A DNA stretch of 39,960 nucleotides, taken from contig JABAZK010000163.1 of the NCBI GenBank assembly GCA_018608485.1, positions 1 to 39,960 of the forward strand, written 5' to 3'. Positions within the stretch are counted from its first letter, which is position 1. Each line of letters opens with the position of its first letter. Positions 32,161 to 39,960 of the stretch are shown here, piece after piece. This DNA comes from Flavobacteriaceae bacterium (GTDB taxonomy: Bacteria > Bacteroidota > Bacteroidia > Flavobacteriales > Flavobacteriaceae). The position numbers and the translations under genes were made by a program. Below the pieces are notes generated by a model. That model was not told the DNA's origin. It did not search any database and saw nothing but the letters and a program-made list of their open reading frames with translations.

Positions 32161-33139
32161 TATATCAAGGAGACCAAGAAGAAATCGTAAATCTTCAGCT
32201 ATAAGGGCCATGGTTCAAGAAACCAACGTGTCAATTAATGACTTTATTTATCCTTTATTTCTCATCGAAGGTTCAGATAAAAAGGAGGAAATTGCCTCCA
32301 TGCCAGGGATTTATCGTTATTCGCTTGATTTGATGTTGAAAGAAATTAAAGAATGTGTAGATTTTGGAATTAAAGGATTTTGCGTGTTTCCTTCATTAGG
32401 AGACGACAAAAAAGACAAATATGCAACAGAAGGGCATAATAGAAATAGCTTATATATTGAGTCATTAGTGAAGATTAAATCACAGTTTCCAGACATAGTT
32501 CTAATGACTGACATAGCCATGGATCCATATTCTATTGACGGACATGATGGTATCCTCGAGAATGGAGAGATTCTTAACGATGAAACTTTAGAAATTTTAG
32601 GTAAAATGGCATTAGCACAAGCAGAGGCTGGTGTTGATATTTTAGGACCATCAGATATGATGGATGGCCGTGTGGGTTATATAAGAAATGTATTGGATCA
32701 GGCTGGATATACTCAGGTGTCAATTATGTCTTACACAGCCAAATACGCAAGTGCTTTCTACGGACCATTTCGAGAGGCTTTAGACTCAGCTCCAAAATTT
32801 GGAGACAAAAAAACATATCAAATGAATCCAGCTAATGCTAGCGAAGCACTTATTGAAGCTGATTTAGACGTTAAAGAAGGTGCAGATATGATAATGGTAA
32901 AACCTGCTTTATCTTATCTAGACATTATTAAATCACTAAAAGATAATTATGATGTACCTGTTGTGGCATATAATGTAAGTGGTGAATATGCGATGATTAA
33001 AGCTGCTGCCGGAAAAGGATGGCTCGATGGTGAAAAGGTGATGATGGAAAGCTTGTTAAGTATTAAAAGAGCTGGAGCTAGTATTATCATCACTTATTTT
33101 GCAAAAGAAGCTGCTAAATTATTGTTGAAAAAACAATAA
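32153..33139 (+). CDS. hemB: Porphobilinogen synthase (delta-aminolevulinic acid dehydratase)
   Basis: A 328-residue enzyme that condenses two 5-aminolevulinate molecules. The two Schiff-base lysines are Lys197 (SYTAKYASAFYGPF) and Lys250 (MIMVKPALSYLDI). The metal-site loop reads DIAMDPYSIDGHDGIL (120-135), with Ala, Asp and Asp in the three cysteine positions of zinc enzymes. It is therefore of the zinc-independent, probably Mg/K-dependent, type. The N-terminal arm RRPRRNRKSSAIRAM is typical. It overlaps the hemCD stop by eight bases, which indicates translational coupling. Confidence 0.97.
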   Translation: MYSISRRPRRNRKSSAIRAMVQETNVSINDFIYPLFLIEGSDKKEEIASMPGIYRYSLDLMLKEIKECVDFGIKGFCVFPSLGDDKKDKYATEGHNRNSLYIESLVKIKSQFPDIVLMTDIAMDPYSIDGHDGILENGEILNDETLEILGKMALAQAEAGVDILGPSDMMDGRVGYIRNVLDQAGYTQVSIMSYTAKYASAFYGPFREALDSAPKFGDKKTYQMNPANASEALIEADLDVKEGADMIMVKPALSYLDIIKSLKDNYDVPVVAYNVSGEYAMIKAAAGKGWLDGEKVMMESLLSIKRAGASIIITYFAKEAAKLLLKKQ

Positions 33140-33219
33140 AAATTAGATAGATAAACAAGGCTTCTTTAACACACAATAAAAATTTAAGTTCAAGAAGTTA
33201 AATTAATAATCAAAGAAAA

Positions 33220-34512
33220 ATGAACTTTAAAAAATCTCAAAAACTTTACGATAAAGGATTGATAAATCTTGTAGGTGCTGTTAACTCGCCTGTAAGAGCA
33301 TTTTCATCAGTTGGAGGAAACCCTTTATTTATAAAAAGGGGGAGAGGTTCTCAAATAATAGACGTAGACAATAATAAATATGTAGACCTTGTTTTGTCTT
33401 ACGGTCCAATGATACTGGGTCATCGACATAAAAAAGTGCAGAAAGCTGTTCATAAAGCACTTAAAAATGGGTATTCATTTGGTGCCTCAACTGAAAATGA
33501 AATTACACTAGCAAAAATAGTTTGTGATGCATTTCCAGGTATGGATAAAGTTCGTTTCGTGAATTCAGGAACAGAAGCTGTTTTAAGTGGAATTCGCTTA
33601 GCTAGAGCCTTTACTGGAAAAGATAAAATTATAAAATTTTCTGGATGCTATCACGGTCATCAGGATGCTTTATTAGTGGCAGCGGGGTCAGGATTAGCAA
33701 CATTGAGTTTGCCAGGAAGTAAAGGAGTTCCTGAAGGAGCTGTAAAGAATACTTTAATTGCTAAGTACAATGATTTAGATAGTGTTAAAAAGCATTTTGA
33801 AGAACATGATGATATTGCTGGTGTTATAATTGAACCTATTGGTGGAAATATGGGGGTAGTTATTCCCCAAAATAACTTTTTAAAAGAGTTAAAAGATTAC
33901 TTATTTTCTAAAGGAGCATTACTAATTGCTGATGAGGTAATGACAGGTTTTCGATCAAAATTTGGTGGAGCACAAGAATTATTGGGAGTAGAGGCAGATA
34001 TTACCTGTTTAGGAAAAGTAATTGGAGGAGGTTTTCCAGTTGGAGCATATGGTGCAAGGAATGAAATTATGGAACAGGTAGCTCCATTAGGAGGCATGTA
34101 TCAGGCGGGGACTTTAAGTGGTAACCCCATAGCTATGGCTGGAGGTATTTCTACCCTTAAAGAATTAAAAAAACAAAATCCATATGAAAAATTCGATGCT
34201 GTAGGAGATAGACTTTCGTCCATGTTATTAGGGGCTGGTAAAAAATATAATATAGACGTGACCGTTAACAGATTTGGGTCTATGATGAATCCTTTTTTCA
34301 CCAATGTCCATGTTACAAATTTTGAACAGGCGCAAACATCTAATACAAATAGATTTGCTATTTTCTTCTGGGAAATGATCAAGAACGGTGTATTTTTGCC
34401 TCCTTCTCAGTTTGAAGCTTGGTTTTTATCATCTGCAATTTCCGAAAAAGACATGTTAGTTATAGAAAAAGCGATAGACAAATCATTCCAAAAAATTCAA
34501 GAAGAACAATGA
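33220..34512 (+). CDS. hemL: Glutamate-1-semialdehyde 2,1-aminomutase
   Basis: A 430-residue PLP enzyme that turns glutamate-1-semialdehyde into 5-aminolevulinate. The PLP-binding Lys is Lys266 in CLGKVIGGGFPVGAYG; the cofactor Asp is in LLIADEVMTGFRS; the family start SPVRAFSSVGGNP and the NSGTEAVLSGIRLARA segment are clear. Length is normal. It follows hemB after an 80-base gap without an evident terminator, and its stop overlaps the start of the lipoprotein gene (ATGA). Together with HemA it forms the C5 route. Confidence 0.97.
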   Translation: MNFKKSQKLYDKGLINLVGAVNSPVRAFSSVGGNPLFIKRGRGSQIIDVDNNKYVDLVLSYGPMILGHRHKKVQKAVHKALKNGYSFGASTENEITLAKIVCDAFPGMDKVRFVNSGTEAVLSGIRLARAFTGKDKIIKFSGCYHGHQDALLVAAGSGLATLSLPGSKGVPEGAVKNTLIAKYNDLDSVKKHFEEHDDIAGVIIEPIGGNMGVVIPQNNFLKELKDYLFSKGALLIADEVMTGFRSKFGGAQELLGVEADITCLGKVIGGGFPVGAYGARNEIMEQVAPLGGMYQAGTLSGNPIAMAGGISTLKELKKQNPYEKFDAVGDRLSSMLLGAGKKYNIDVTVNRFGSMMNPFFTNVHVTNFEQAQTSNTNRFAIFFWEMIKNGVFLPPSQFEAWFLSSAISEKDMLVIEKAIDKSFQKIQEEQ

Positions 34513-34985
34513 GGTTAATTCTATGTATTTTCCTTTTTGGAGTATTAGGTTGCAGTTCAACTATACAACCTTCAAAAACGTTAAAGAAAGAAGAAATAGT
34601 TTTCAGTACTATTTCTAAGGGTACATTATTTGGAAATGGAATTGAAGGAATTTTAGAAGAAAAATTTACCATCAAAAACGAGAAACAATGGCAGGTTTTT
34701 TTAAATAAAATAAACAGTGTAAATAATGTATCTTCAAGTTTTTCAGAAATTAATATTAACTTTTCGAATCACAACATTATTTGTGTCTTTGATACCATTA
34801 GAAATACTGGTGGCTATGCAATAGAAATCGAACGTGTTTTTGTTGAAAAAAAGAATTTAAATATAGTTTATAACAAAAAGGAGCCAGGTCCAATGGAAAT
34901 GGTAACTACAATAATTACGCAACCTTATCATATTGTTAAAATTGAAAAAAGAGGAGAAGATCATAAATTTATAAATAAAAATTAG
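34509..34985 (+). CDS. PrcB-like lipoprotein inside the haem operon
   Basis: 158 residues from the ATG at 34,509, which overlaps the hemL stop as ATGA. A longer frame from 34,419 lies within hemL and would bury the signal, so it is rejected. The signal peptide [15 protein letters not shown] ends in a lipobox with Cys15, followed by SSTIQ and no surface-export acidic stretch, so an inner-face periplasmic lipoprotein is likely. The mature part resembles the PrcB C-terminal/protease-complex-subunit domain: W-containing [31 protein letters not shown] and [21 protein letters not shown]. It has no known link to haem synthesis; the conserved coupling would need checking in relatives. Confidence 0.75.
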   Translation: MRLILCIFLFGVLGCSSTIQPSKTLKKEEIVFSTISKGTLFGNGIEGILEEKFTIKNEKQWQVFLNKINSVNNVSSSFSEININFSNHNIICVFDTIRNTGGYAIEIERVFVEKKNLNIVYNKKEPGPMEMVTTIITQPYHIVKIEKRGEDHKFINKN

Positions 34986-34995
34986 TAACACTATT

Positions 34996-36021
34996 ATGAT
35001 AAAGAACGATTTATTTTTAAGAGCCTTGAAAGGCGAGACAGTTGACAGACCACCTGTTTGGATGATGCGTCAAGCTGGTCGTTACTTGCCAGAATTTATG
35101 GAAATTAAAAAGAAATATGATTTCTTTACAAGATGTAGAACTCCAGAGTTGGCATCCGAAATTACGGTACAACCCATAAGAAGATATGGCATGGATGCAG
35201 CAATTTTATTTTCAGACATTTTAGTCATCCCTCAAGCTATGAATATTGAGGTTGAAATGAAGCCTGATTTTGGCCCTTATTTACCAAATCCTGTCAGAAA
35301 TCAAAAAGGAGTTGATACTGTAATAATACCAGATGTTCATTCAGAATTAGGATATGTTATGGATGCTATTAAAGCTACCAAAGAAAAATTAAACGATGAA
35401 ATTCCGTTAATTGGCTTCGCAGGTTCTCCATGGACAATTTTATGTTATGTAGTTCAAGGACAAGGGTCTAAAAATTTTGACAAAGCAAAGGAGTTTTGTT
35501 TTACAAATCCTATTGCAGCTCATCAATTATTACAAAAAATTACAGACACTACCATTGCATATTTAAAAGCTAAAGTTAATGCTGGAGTTAATGCTGTTCA
35601 AGTATTTGATTCTTGGGGAGGGATGTTATCTCCTACAGATTATCAAGAATTTTCTTGGCAGTATATTCAACAAATAATAGATGCGTTAAAAGATTTTGCT
35701 CCTGTAATAGCTTTTGGTAAAGGCTGTTGGTTTGCCCTCAACGAAATGTCTAAATCTGGTGCTGCTGCTCTAGGGGTAGATTGGACCTGTTCGGCAAGAA
35801 ACGCTCGTTATTTATCTGGAGGTAATATTACACTTCAAGGTAATTTTGATCCATCTAGATTGTTGTCACCACCAGCGGAGATAAAAAAGATGGTACACCA
35901 AATGATAAATGAATTTGGTAAAGATAAATACATTGTTAATTTAGGGCATGGTATTTTACCAAACATTCCATTAGAAAATGCGAAAGCATTTGTAGATGCA
36001 GTTAAAGAATATAAAGTTTAA
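34996..36021 (+). CDS. hemE: Uroporphyrinogen decarboxylase
   Basis: A 341-residue cofactor-free enzyme that removes four acetate carboxyls from uroporphyrinogen III. The signature [16 protein letters not shown] is at about 20-35, with Arg and Gln for substrate binding. The catalytic Asp is in [11 protein letters not shown]; the second signature [16 protein letters not shown] follows, and [20 protein letters not shown] is near the end with the conserved His. It begins ten bases after the lipoprotein stop, and the next gene begins immediately after its stop. Confidence 0.97.
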   Translation: MIKNDLFLRALKGETVDRPPVWMMRQAGRYLPEFMEIKKKYDFFTRCRTPELASEITVQPIRRYGMDAAILFSDILVIPQAMNIEVEMKPDFGPYLPNPVRNQKGVDTVIIPDVHSELGYVMDAIKATKEKLNDEIPLIGFAGSPWTILCYVVQGQGSKNFDKAKEFCFTNPIAAHQLLQKITDTTIAYLKAKVNAGVNAVQVFDSWGGMLSPTDYQEFSWQYIQQIIDALKDFAPVIAFGKGCWFALNEMSKSGAAALGVDWTCSARNARYLSGGNITLQGNFDPSRLLSPPAEIKKMVHQMINEFGKDKYIVNLGHGILPNIPLENAKAFVDAVKEYKV

Positions 36022-36510
36022 ATGCTTTTATGGAATATCATAAAAGGAGTTCGTTTTAGACTAATGAAAAGTGTGTTAGTGTTTTTATTCAAACATCCTA
36101 TTTTTATGGTTTCTACAATAATAGCTACTTTTGATGTTGTAAGAATTTCCCAAAAAGAATTTCCTGATACTCATGGGTTTCACAATAAAGCTAATGCTTT
36201 TCGTCATGCCTTATGGAATATTTTTATTGCCAAGCAATGTTCTTTGTTTTCAAGAAAAAGTCATGAGGTAATTTTATGGACCAAGGAGTTTACAGATTGG
36301 CATGAAGATTTTTCTCCTAATGAAGAACTTTCAAGAATAATGGATCTTCACAATAATTATATTGGAAGAGAATTGTTTCTTAAAACTCCAAAAAGTACTC
36401 ATAAGCAATGGGTGACTTTAATGAAAGAACAATTACATAAAGCTGTTCAAATAGTTTCAGTTGAAGATGTTGTAAACTATCCAAGCCAATTAGTGTATCT
36501 TGAAAACTAA
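36022..36510 (+). CDS. DUF6973-like protein
   Basis: A 162-residue protein that starts on the base after the hemE stop. A hydrophobic segment near the N-terminus (LMKSVLVFLFKHPIFMVSTI) is followed by HGFHNKANAFRHALWNIFIA, the hallmark of the DUF6973 family, with closely placed His, Asn and Arg that look like a metal or catalytic site. A second conserved-looking block is DWHEDFSPNEELSRIMDLHN, rich in His, Asp and Glu. The family has no established function. The His-rich pattern and location could suggest a metal- or tetrapyrrole-related role; this is inference. An inner ATG at 36,064 is an alternative start. Confidence 0.8.
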   Translation: MLLWNIIKGVRFRLMKSVLVFLFKHPIFMVSTIIATFDVVRISQKEFPDTHGFHNKANAFRHALWNIFIAKQCSLFSRKSHEVILWTKEFTDWHEDFSPNEELSRIMDLHNNYIGRELFLKTPKSTHKQWVTLMKEQLHKAVQIVSVEDVVNYPSQLVYLEN

Positions 36511-36546
36511 ATGAAAAGATTAGTAATTATTAAAAAATAAAAAAAA

Positions 36547-36891
36547 ATGCCTCATTTCATATTAGATTGTTCAGAAAACATATTAGAATTAAAAGATCCA
36601 AAAGAACTTTTAGATGAGGTTTTTGATGCAGCTTTTTCTACAGGTCTTTTTAAGAGAGATGCTATTAAAGTTCGTTTAAATTCTTTTAAATATTCGTTAG
36701 TATTGGGAGGAGATTCAGATTTTATTCATGTTTTTGGGAATATCATGGAAGGAAGAACAGAGACACAAAAAGGAGATCTTTCAAGAAAAATTGTCACAAA
36801 ATTAAATCAACTATTTCCTGAGGTACCAATTATTTCTATCAACATAAGAGATTTTGAAAAATCTTCTTACATAAATAAAACAATGCTTTAA
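36547..36891 (+). CDS. 5-carboxymethyl-2-hydroxymuconate isomerase-like tautomerase
   Basis: A 114-residue protein of the tautomerase/CHMI family. The N-terminal Pro (Pro2, exposed after Met removal) in MPHFILDCSENI is the catalytic base of this superfamily. The length and the LRDFEKSSYINK-type end fit CHMI. Classical CHMI acts in homoprotocatechuate breakdown, but no other gene of that pathway is present; the gene sits between hemE and hemF with six bases to the EI24 gene. The true substrate in flavobacteria is unknown. A role on a haem pathway by-product is possible but purely inferred. Confidence 0.8.
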   Translation: MPHFILDCSENILELKDPKELLDEVFDAAFSTGLFKRDAIKVRLNSFKYSLVLGGDSDFIHVFGNIMEGRTETQKGDLSRKIVTKLNQLFPEVPIISINIRDFEKSSYINKTML

Positions 36892-36896
36892 AAATT

Positions 36897-37628
36897 ATGA
36901 TTTCTAATTTAATTGATGGTTTGAAAGCTTATTTAGAAGCTTATGAAGTCATTTCTAGGTTGAAACTTTGGAGGTTTTTTTTGATCCCTATGCTTATAAG
37001 TGTGCTAATTTTTTTAAATATAGTATTAGTTTCTATTGGTTTTTCAGATGAAATTGGTTTATATATTTCTAGTTTTTGGAGTTGGGATTTTGGTAAAGAA
37101 ACTATCAATACAGTTAGCATGATATTGGGCGGTATAATTTTAATATCTATTGGGTTAATAGTATTTAAACACCTCGTTATGATTCTGTCAGCTCCTTTTA
37201 TGGGGCCAATTTCTAAGAAAATTGAAGATGATTTTACTGGGGTTACTTCGCAAACACAAGTTTCTTCGCCATTAACCCTTATGTTTAGAAGTATAAAGAT
37301 TAGTAGTCGAAATTTATTCAGAGAATTACTGTTGTCAATTCCAATTTTAATACTGGGCTTAATTCCATTCATTGGATTTTTCTCTTTGTTTTTATTGTTT
37401 TTGATGCAAGCTTATTTTGCTGGCTTTGGAAATATGGATTATACATTAGAAAGACATTTTAGCTATCAAAAAAGTATTCAATTTGTAAAGGCTAATAAAG
37501 GAATAGCCATTGGGAATGGTCTTGTATTTATGTTGTTTTTATTAATTCCTTTTGTAGGAATAATTTTAATTATTCCTTTTTCTGTTACCTCAGCAACAAT
37601 AGCTACAATAAAAATAATTAACCAATAA
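36897..37628 (+). CDS. EI24 / CysZ-like membrane protein
   Basis: A 243-residue membrane protein of the EI24 domain family (CysZ relatives). Four main hydrophobic segments occur at about 25-50, 70-95, 138-170 and 205-235, with the AYLEAYEVISRLKLWRFFLI entry and VLSAPFMGPISKKIEDDF loop typical of the family. CysZ moves sulfate; EI24 proteins in Bacteroidota have not been assigned. It lies six bases after the CHMI-like gene and seven bases before hemF, so it is surely in the same operon. Transport of a tetrapyrrole intermediate or an ion has been neither shown nor excluded. Confidence 0.85.
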   Translation: MISNLIDGLKAYLEAYEVISRLKLWRFFLIPMLISVLIFLNIVLVSIGFSDEIGLYISSFWSWDFGKETINTVSMILGGIILISIGLIVFKHLVMILSAPFMGPISKKIEDDFTGVTSQTQVSSPLTLMFRSIKISSRNLFRELLLSIPILILGLIPFIGFFSLFLLFLMQAYFAGFGNMDYTLERHFSYQKSIQFVKANKGIAIGNGLVFMLFLLIPFVGIILIIPFSVTSATIATIKIINQ

Positions 37629-37634
37629 TATTTC

Positions 37635-38537
37635 ATGAAAGATCAATTTTATAAATATATAGAGCGTTTACAAGATAGGATCACTTCTACAATTGAAGAA
37701 TTAGATGGGGCAGCAAAGTTTAACGAAGATATTTGGAAAAGAGATGAAGGTGGTGGAGGTAAAACCCGCGTCATAGAAAACGGTGCTGTTTTTGAAAAAG
37801 GCGGTGTTAATATATCAGCAGTTTATGGTAAATTACCGGAAGCATTAAGAAGGCAATTTAAAGTAGATGAAGGTGATTTTTTTGCTTGTGGATTAAGTCT
37901 AGTTTTACATCCTAAGAACCCATTTATACCTACAGTTCACGCCAATTGGCGTTATTTTGAAATGTACAACTCCCAAGGTGAAATTGTAACTCAATGGTTT
38001 GGTGGAGGTCAAGATTTAAGCCCTTATTATTTATTTAATGAAGATGCAATTCATTTTCATACTGTTTGTAAAAAAGTTTGTGATAATTATCAAGAAGAAT
38101 TTTATCCAATTTTTAAAAAGAACTGCGATGATTATTTTTGGAATACTCATAGAAATGAAGCCCGTGGTATAGGAGGATTATTCTTTGACTATTTAAAGGA
38201 AACAGATATGTTTACTATGCAGGATAGATTCGATTTTGTAACAGCTGTAGGGAATAGCTTTTTAGAAAGTTATGTTCCAATAGTTGAAAAGAGAAAAAAC
38301 ATGTCTTATGAAAAATCACATAAAGACTGGCAAGAAATTCGAAGAGGGCGTTATGTTGAATTTAATTTAGTTCATGATAGAGGAACATTATTTGGATTAA
38401 AAACCAATGGAAGGATTGAAAGTATTTTAATGAGTTTACCTCCATCAGTTCAGTGGAAATATAATTATAGTCCTGAAAAAGATTCTGAGGAACAAAAGTT
38501 AATAGAAATTTTAACAAATCCTAAAGAATGGGTATAA
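37635..38537 (+). CDS. hemF: Oxygen-dependent coproporphyrinogen-III oxidase
   Basis: A 300-residue aerobic oxidase that makes protoporphyrinogen IX from coproporphyrinogen III with O2. Family blocks: WKRDEGGGGKTRVIENGAVF (start of domain), HANWRYFEM with the conserved His, WFGGGQDLSPYYLF, RNEARGIGGLFFDYL, and RRGRYVEFNLVHDRGTLFGL with catalytic residues. The use of the O2-dependent enzyme together with HemJ implies an aerobic lifestyle; no hemN is in this window. It is the last gene of the haem operon and is followed by a hairpin-forming repeat. Confidence 0.97.
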   Translation: MKDQFYKYIERLQDRITSTIEELDGAAKFNEDIWKRDEGGGGKTRVIENGAVFEKGGVNISAVYGKLPEALRRQFKVDEGDFFACGLSLVLHPKNPFIPTVHANWRYFEMYNSQGEIVTQWFGGGQDLSPYYLFNEDAIHFHTVCKKVCDNYQEEFYPIFKKNCDDYFWNTHRNEARGIGGLFFDYLKETDMFTMQDRFDFVTAVGNSFLESYVPIVEKRKNMSYEKSHKDWQEIRRGRYVEFNLVHDRGTLFGLKTNGRIESILMSLPPSVQWKYNYSPEKDSEEQKLIEILTNPKEWV

Positions 38538-38540
38538 ACG

Positions 38541-38580
38541 TTTAAAATCAGTTTTAAAATAAATAAGAAACTGTTTTAAA
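38541..38580 (+). terminator. Inverted repeat after hemF, possible terminator
   Basis: TTTAAAA-T-CAGTTT (38,541-38,554) can pair with AAACTG-TTTTAAA (38,568-38,580), forming a 13-bp stem with one bulged T and a 13-base loop. It begins four bases after the hemF stop. It is AT-rich and lacks a separate T run after the stem, so termination would be weak. The remainder of the 240-base gap before the next gene is AT-rich and shows no gene. Confidence 0.4.
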
Positions 38581-38748
38581 ACTAAAACTTTGTTAATTTA
38601 ATGAATTATTACGATATTATTAGTAAATAACTATTTTAGATGTGTTATTGATTTAAAATTCAGCTTAAACATCGTATTTATTGAATTTATTTTATTTTTT
38701 AATTTTATTTTCAGTTATAAACATTATTTATTTATCACTCATTTTTCG

Positions 38749-38756
38749 TATTTTCG
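38749..38756 (+). promoter_or_regulatory. Candidate -7 box for the E2 gene
   Basis: TATTTTCG, one base off TAnnTTTG and identical to the -7-like box in front of lpxK. The expected start of transcription is near 38,763, about 15 bases before the GTG. No TTG at the 19-base distance. Confidence 0.4.
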
Positions 38757-38777
38757 CAATCTCAAAACCAATGAATA

Positions 38778-39960
38778 GTGGCTAAGTTTGAATTAAAATT
38801 ACCAAAGATGGGAGAAAGTGTTGCAGAAGCAACCATCACTTCTTGGTTAAAAAAGGTTGGAGATACTATAGAATTAGACGAAGCCGTTGTTGAAATAGCT
38901 ACAGATAAAGTAGACTCTGAAGTGCCTAGTGAAGTAGATGGAACACTTGTAGAAATTTTATTTGAACAAGATACTGTTGTAGCTGTTGGTCAAACAATAG
39001 CCATAATTGAAACTATTGGGAATGAGGAAACACCAATTCAAACTCTGGATGATAAAGAAGATATTGTTGAGCAAGTTGAACAGGTTCAGCAAACTATAGA
39101 AGCTGCCTCGGTAATTAAAAATTCACCCATAACTAAAACATCAAATTCTGGAAAATTCTTTTCACCTTTGGTTAGAAAGATTGCAGAAACTGAGGGTTTA
39201 TCCATGGAACAGTTAGATATGGTTTCTGGAACAGGAAAAGATGGAAGAGTTACTAAAAATGATATACTTTCCTTCATAGAGGATAAAAATAATTTACTAT
39301 CCACAAAGATTTCTGAATCTGAAAATATTATTTTAGAAACTAAAGATGTTGTTAAACCAATTTCAGTTTCCGTTAATGGTGAAGATGAAATTATTGAAAT
39401 GACTCGTATGGGTAAATTGGTTTCTAAACACATGGTGGCTTCTGTTCAAACATCAGCGCATGTTCAATCTTTCATTGAAATTGATGTTACAAATATTGTA
39501 AAATGGAGAGCTAAAGTAAAAGATGCATATTTTATTAGAGAGGGAGAAAAATTAACTTTTACTCCAATTTTAATGCATGCTGTAGCAGCTACAATTAAGA
39601 AATTCCCAATGATTAATATTGCTGTTCAAGGCGATAATATTATAAAAAAGAAAAACATCAATCTAGGAATGGCAGCTGCTTTGCCTGACGGTAATTTAAT
39701 AGTTCCTGTTATCAAAAATGCAGATCAATTAAACCTAGTTGGTATGACTAGTCAAGTAAATGATTTGGCTACTAGAGCAAGAAATAATAAACTACAACCA
39801 GATGAGATCCAAGATGGAACCTACACGGTTACCAATGTAGGAAGTTTTGGTTCTGTAATGGGTACACCAATAATTAATCAACCACAAGTAGCTATATTAG
39901 CTCTTGGAGCAATACGTAAAGTCCCATCCGTTATTGAAACTTCTGAGGGAGATTTTATTG
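38778..39960 (+). CDS. 2-oxoacid dehydrogenase E2 (dihydrolipoamide acyltransferase), 3' truncated by window
   Basis: At least 394 residues; the reading frame is still open at the window end. The start is GTG at 38,778, giving MAKFELKLPKMGESVAEATI, the usual flavobacterial beginning; the ATG at 38,771 is in another frame and stops at once. The lipoyl domain occupies about 1-80 with lipoylated Lys44 in ATDKVDSEVPSE. An E3/E1-binding domain lies at about 127-168 (FSPLVRKIAETEGLS, GKDGRVTKNDIL). The acyltransferase domain starts near 195; its catalytic HRxxDG motif lies beyond the window. The single lipoyl domain fits a branched-chain 2-oxoacid or similar complex. Codon use matches the surroundings. 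Confidence 0.93.
   Translation, partial: MAKFELKLPKMGESVAEATITSWLKKVGDTIELDEAVVEIATDKVDSEVPSEVDGTLVEILFEQDTVVAVGQTIAIIETIGNEETPIQTLDDKEDIVEQVEQVQQTIEAASVIKNSPITKTSNSGKFFSPLVRKIAETEGLSMEQLDMVSGTGKDGRVTKNDILSFIEDKNNLLSTKISESENIILETKDVVKPISVSVNGEDEIIEMTRMGKLVSKHMVASVQTSAHVQSFIEIDVTNIVKWRAKVKDAYFIREGEKLTFTPILMHAVAATIKKFPMINIAVQGDNIIKKKNINLGMAAALPDGNLIVPVIKNADQLNLVGMTSQVNDLATRARNNKLQPDEIQDGTYTVTNVGSFGSVMGTPIINQPQVAILALGAIRKVPSVIETSEGDFI

Noticed and set aside
36941-37372. 143-codon open frame antisense to the EI24 gene
   Set aside because: It mirrors the hydrophobic EI24 coding sequence; the sense gene has proper spacing to both neighbours.
39086-39433. 115-codon open frame antisense to the E2 gene
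   Set aside because: The plus frame encodes the E3-binding and linker part of the acyltransferase; the antisense product shows no family features.
1-39960. Mobile element, phage, defence island or CRISPR
   Set aside because: No transposase, integrase, phage structural gene, restriction or toxin-antitoxin pair, or regularly spaced repeats were seen; composition and codon use are uniform.

Overview
The window looks like chromosomal DNA of a Bacteroidota bacterium, most likely a marine or aquatic member of the Flavobacteriaceae. The DNA is very AT-rich. Shine-Dalgarno-like sequences are scarce, and several promoters fit the Bacteroidota -7 motif TAnnTTTG. Family-specific markers are present: a GLPGLI-family protein, a five-repeat DUF349 protein, a fused HemC-HemD, two adjacent DUF368 proteins, and a 106-residue protein between pyrB and rnz. 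Almost everything is core or housekeeping. I see no prophage, insertion sequence, integron, CRISPR array, rRNA or tRNA. No gap between genes exceeds about 260 bases.

Layout. 1-4,950: the 3' end of a probable MoxR/magnesium-chelatase-like ATPase, then a minus-strand run of exported or envelope proteins (GLPGLI, CBM9-like lipoprotein, M28 peptidase with Fn3 tail, beta-propeller protein) and a GNAT acetyltransferase. 4,975-8,381: htpG with its own terminator and promoter, a divergent FabH-type ketoacyl synthase and a 63-residue membrane peptide. 8,390-11,186 (minus): pyrR-pyrB-small protein-rnz. 11,384-17,700 (plus): TPR protein, two overlapping DUF368 (PopT-type undecaprenyl-phosphate translocase family) genes, aroE and the DUF349 protein, ending in a 20-bp perfect hairpin. 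17,774-19,335 (minus): a coiled-coil 'zinc ribbon' protein that has lost its cysteines, and nif3. 19,565-20,590: lpxK. 20,651-23,984 (minus): SixA-type phosphatase, pdxH, a DUF6962-like membrane protein and a sodium:solute symporter. 24,099: recR. 24,727-29,114 (minus): MFS transporter, hemJ, hemH, TrmH-type methyltransferase and a PchR-like AraC regulator. 29,323-38,537 (plus): hemA, hemCD, hemB, hemL, a PrcB-like lipoprotein, hemE, DUF6973, a CHMI-like tautomerase, EI24 and hemF. 38,778-end: a truncated 2-oxoacid dehydrogenase E2 gene.

The main biological theme is haem. Every enzyme from glutamyl-tRNA to protohaem lies within about 12.6 kb (HemA, HemL, HemB, HemC, HemD, HemE, HemF, HemJ, HemH) in two divergent blocks around an AraC regulator. 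The region between the blocks holds inverted and direct repeats that could be operators. Four non-haem genes (PrcB-like lipoprotein, DUF6973, CHMI-like tautomerase, EI24) lie inside the plus-strand block and are the best candidates here for unrecognised accessory functions. Nothing in the window demonstrates a wholly new system; the findings are leads of moderate strength.
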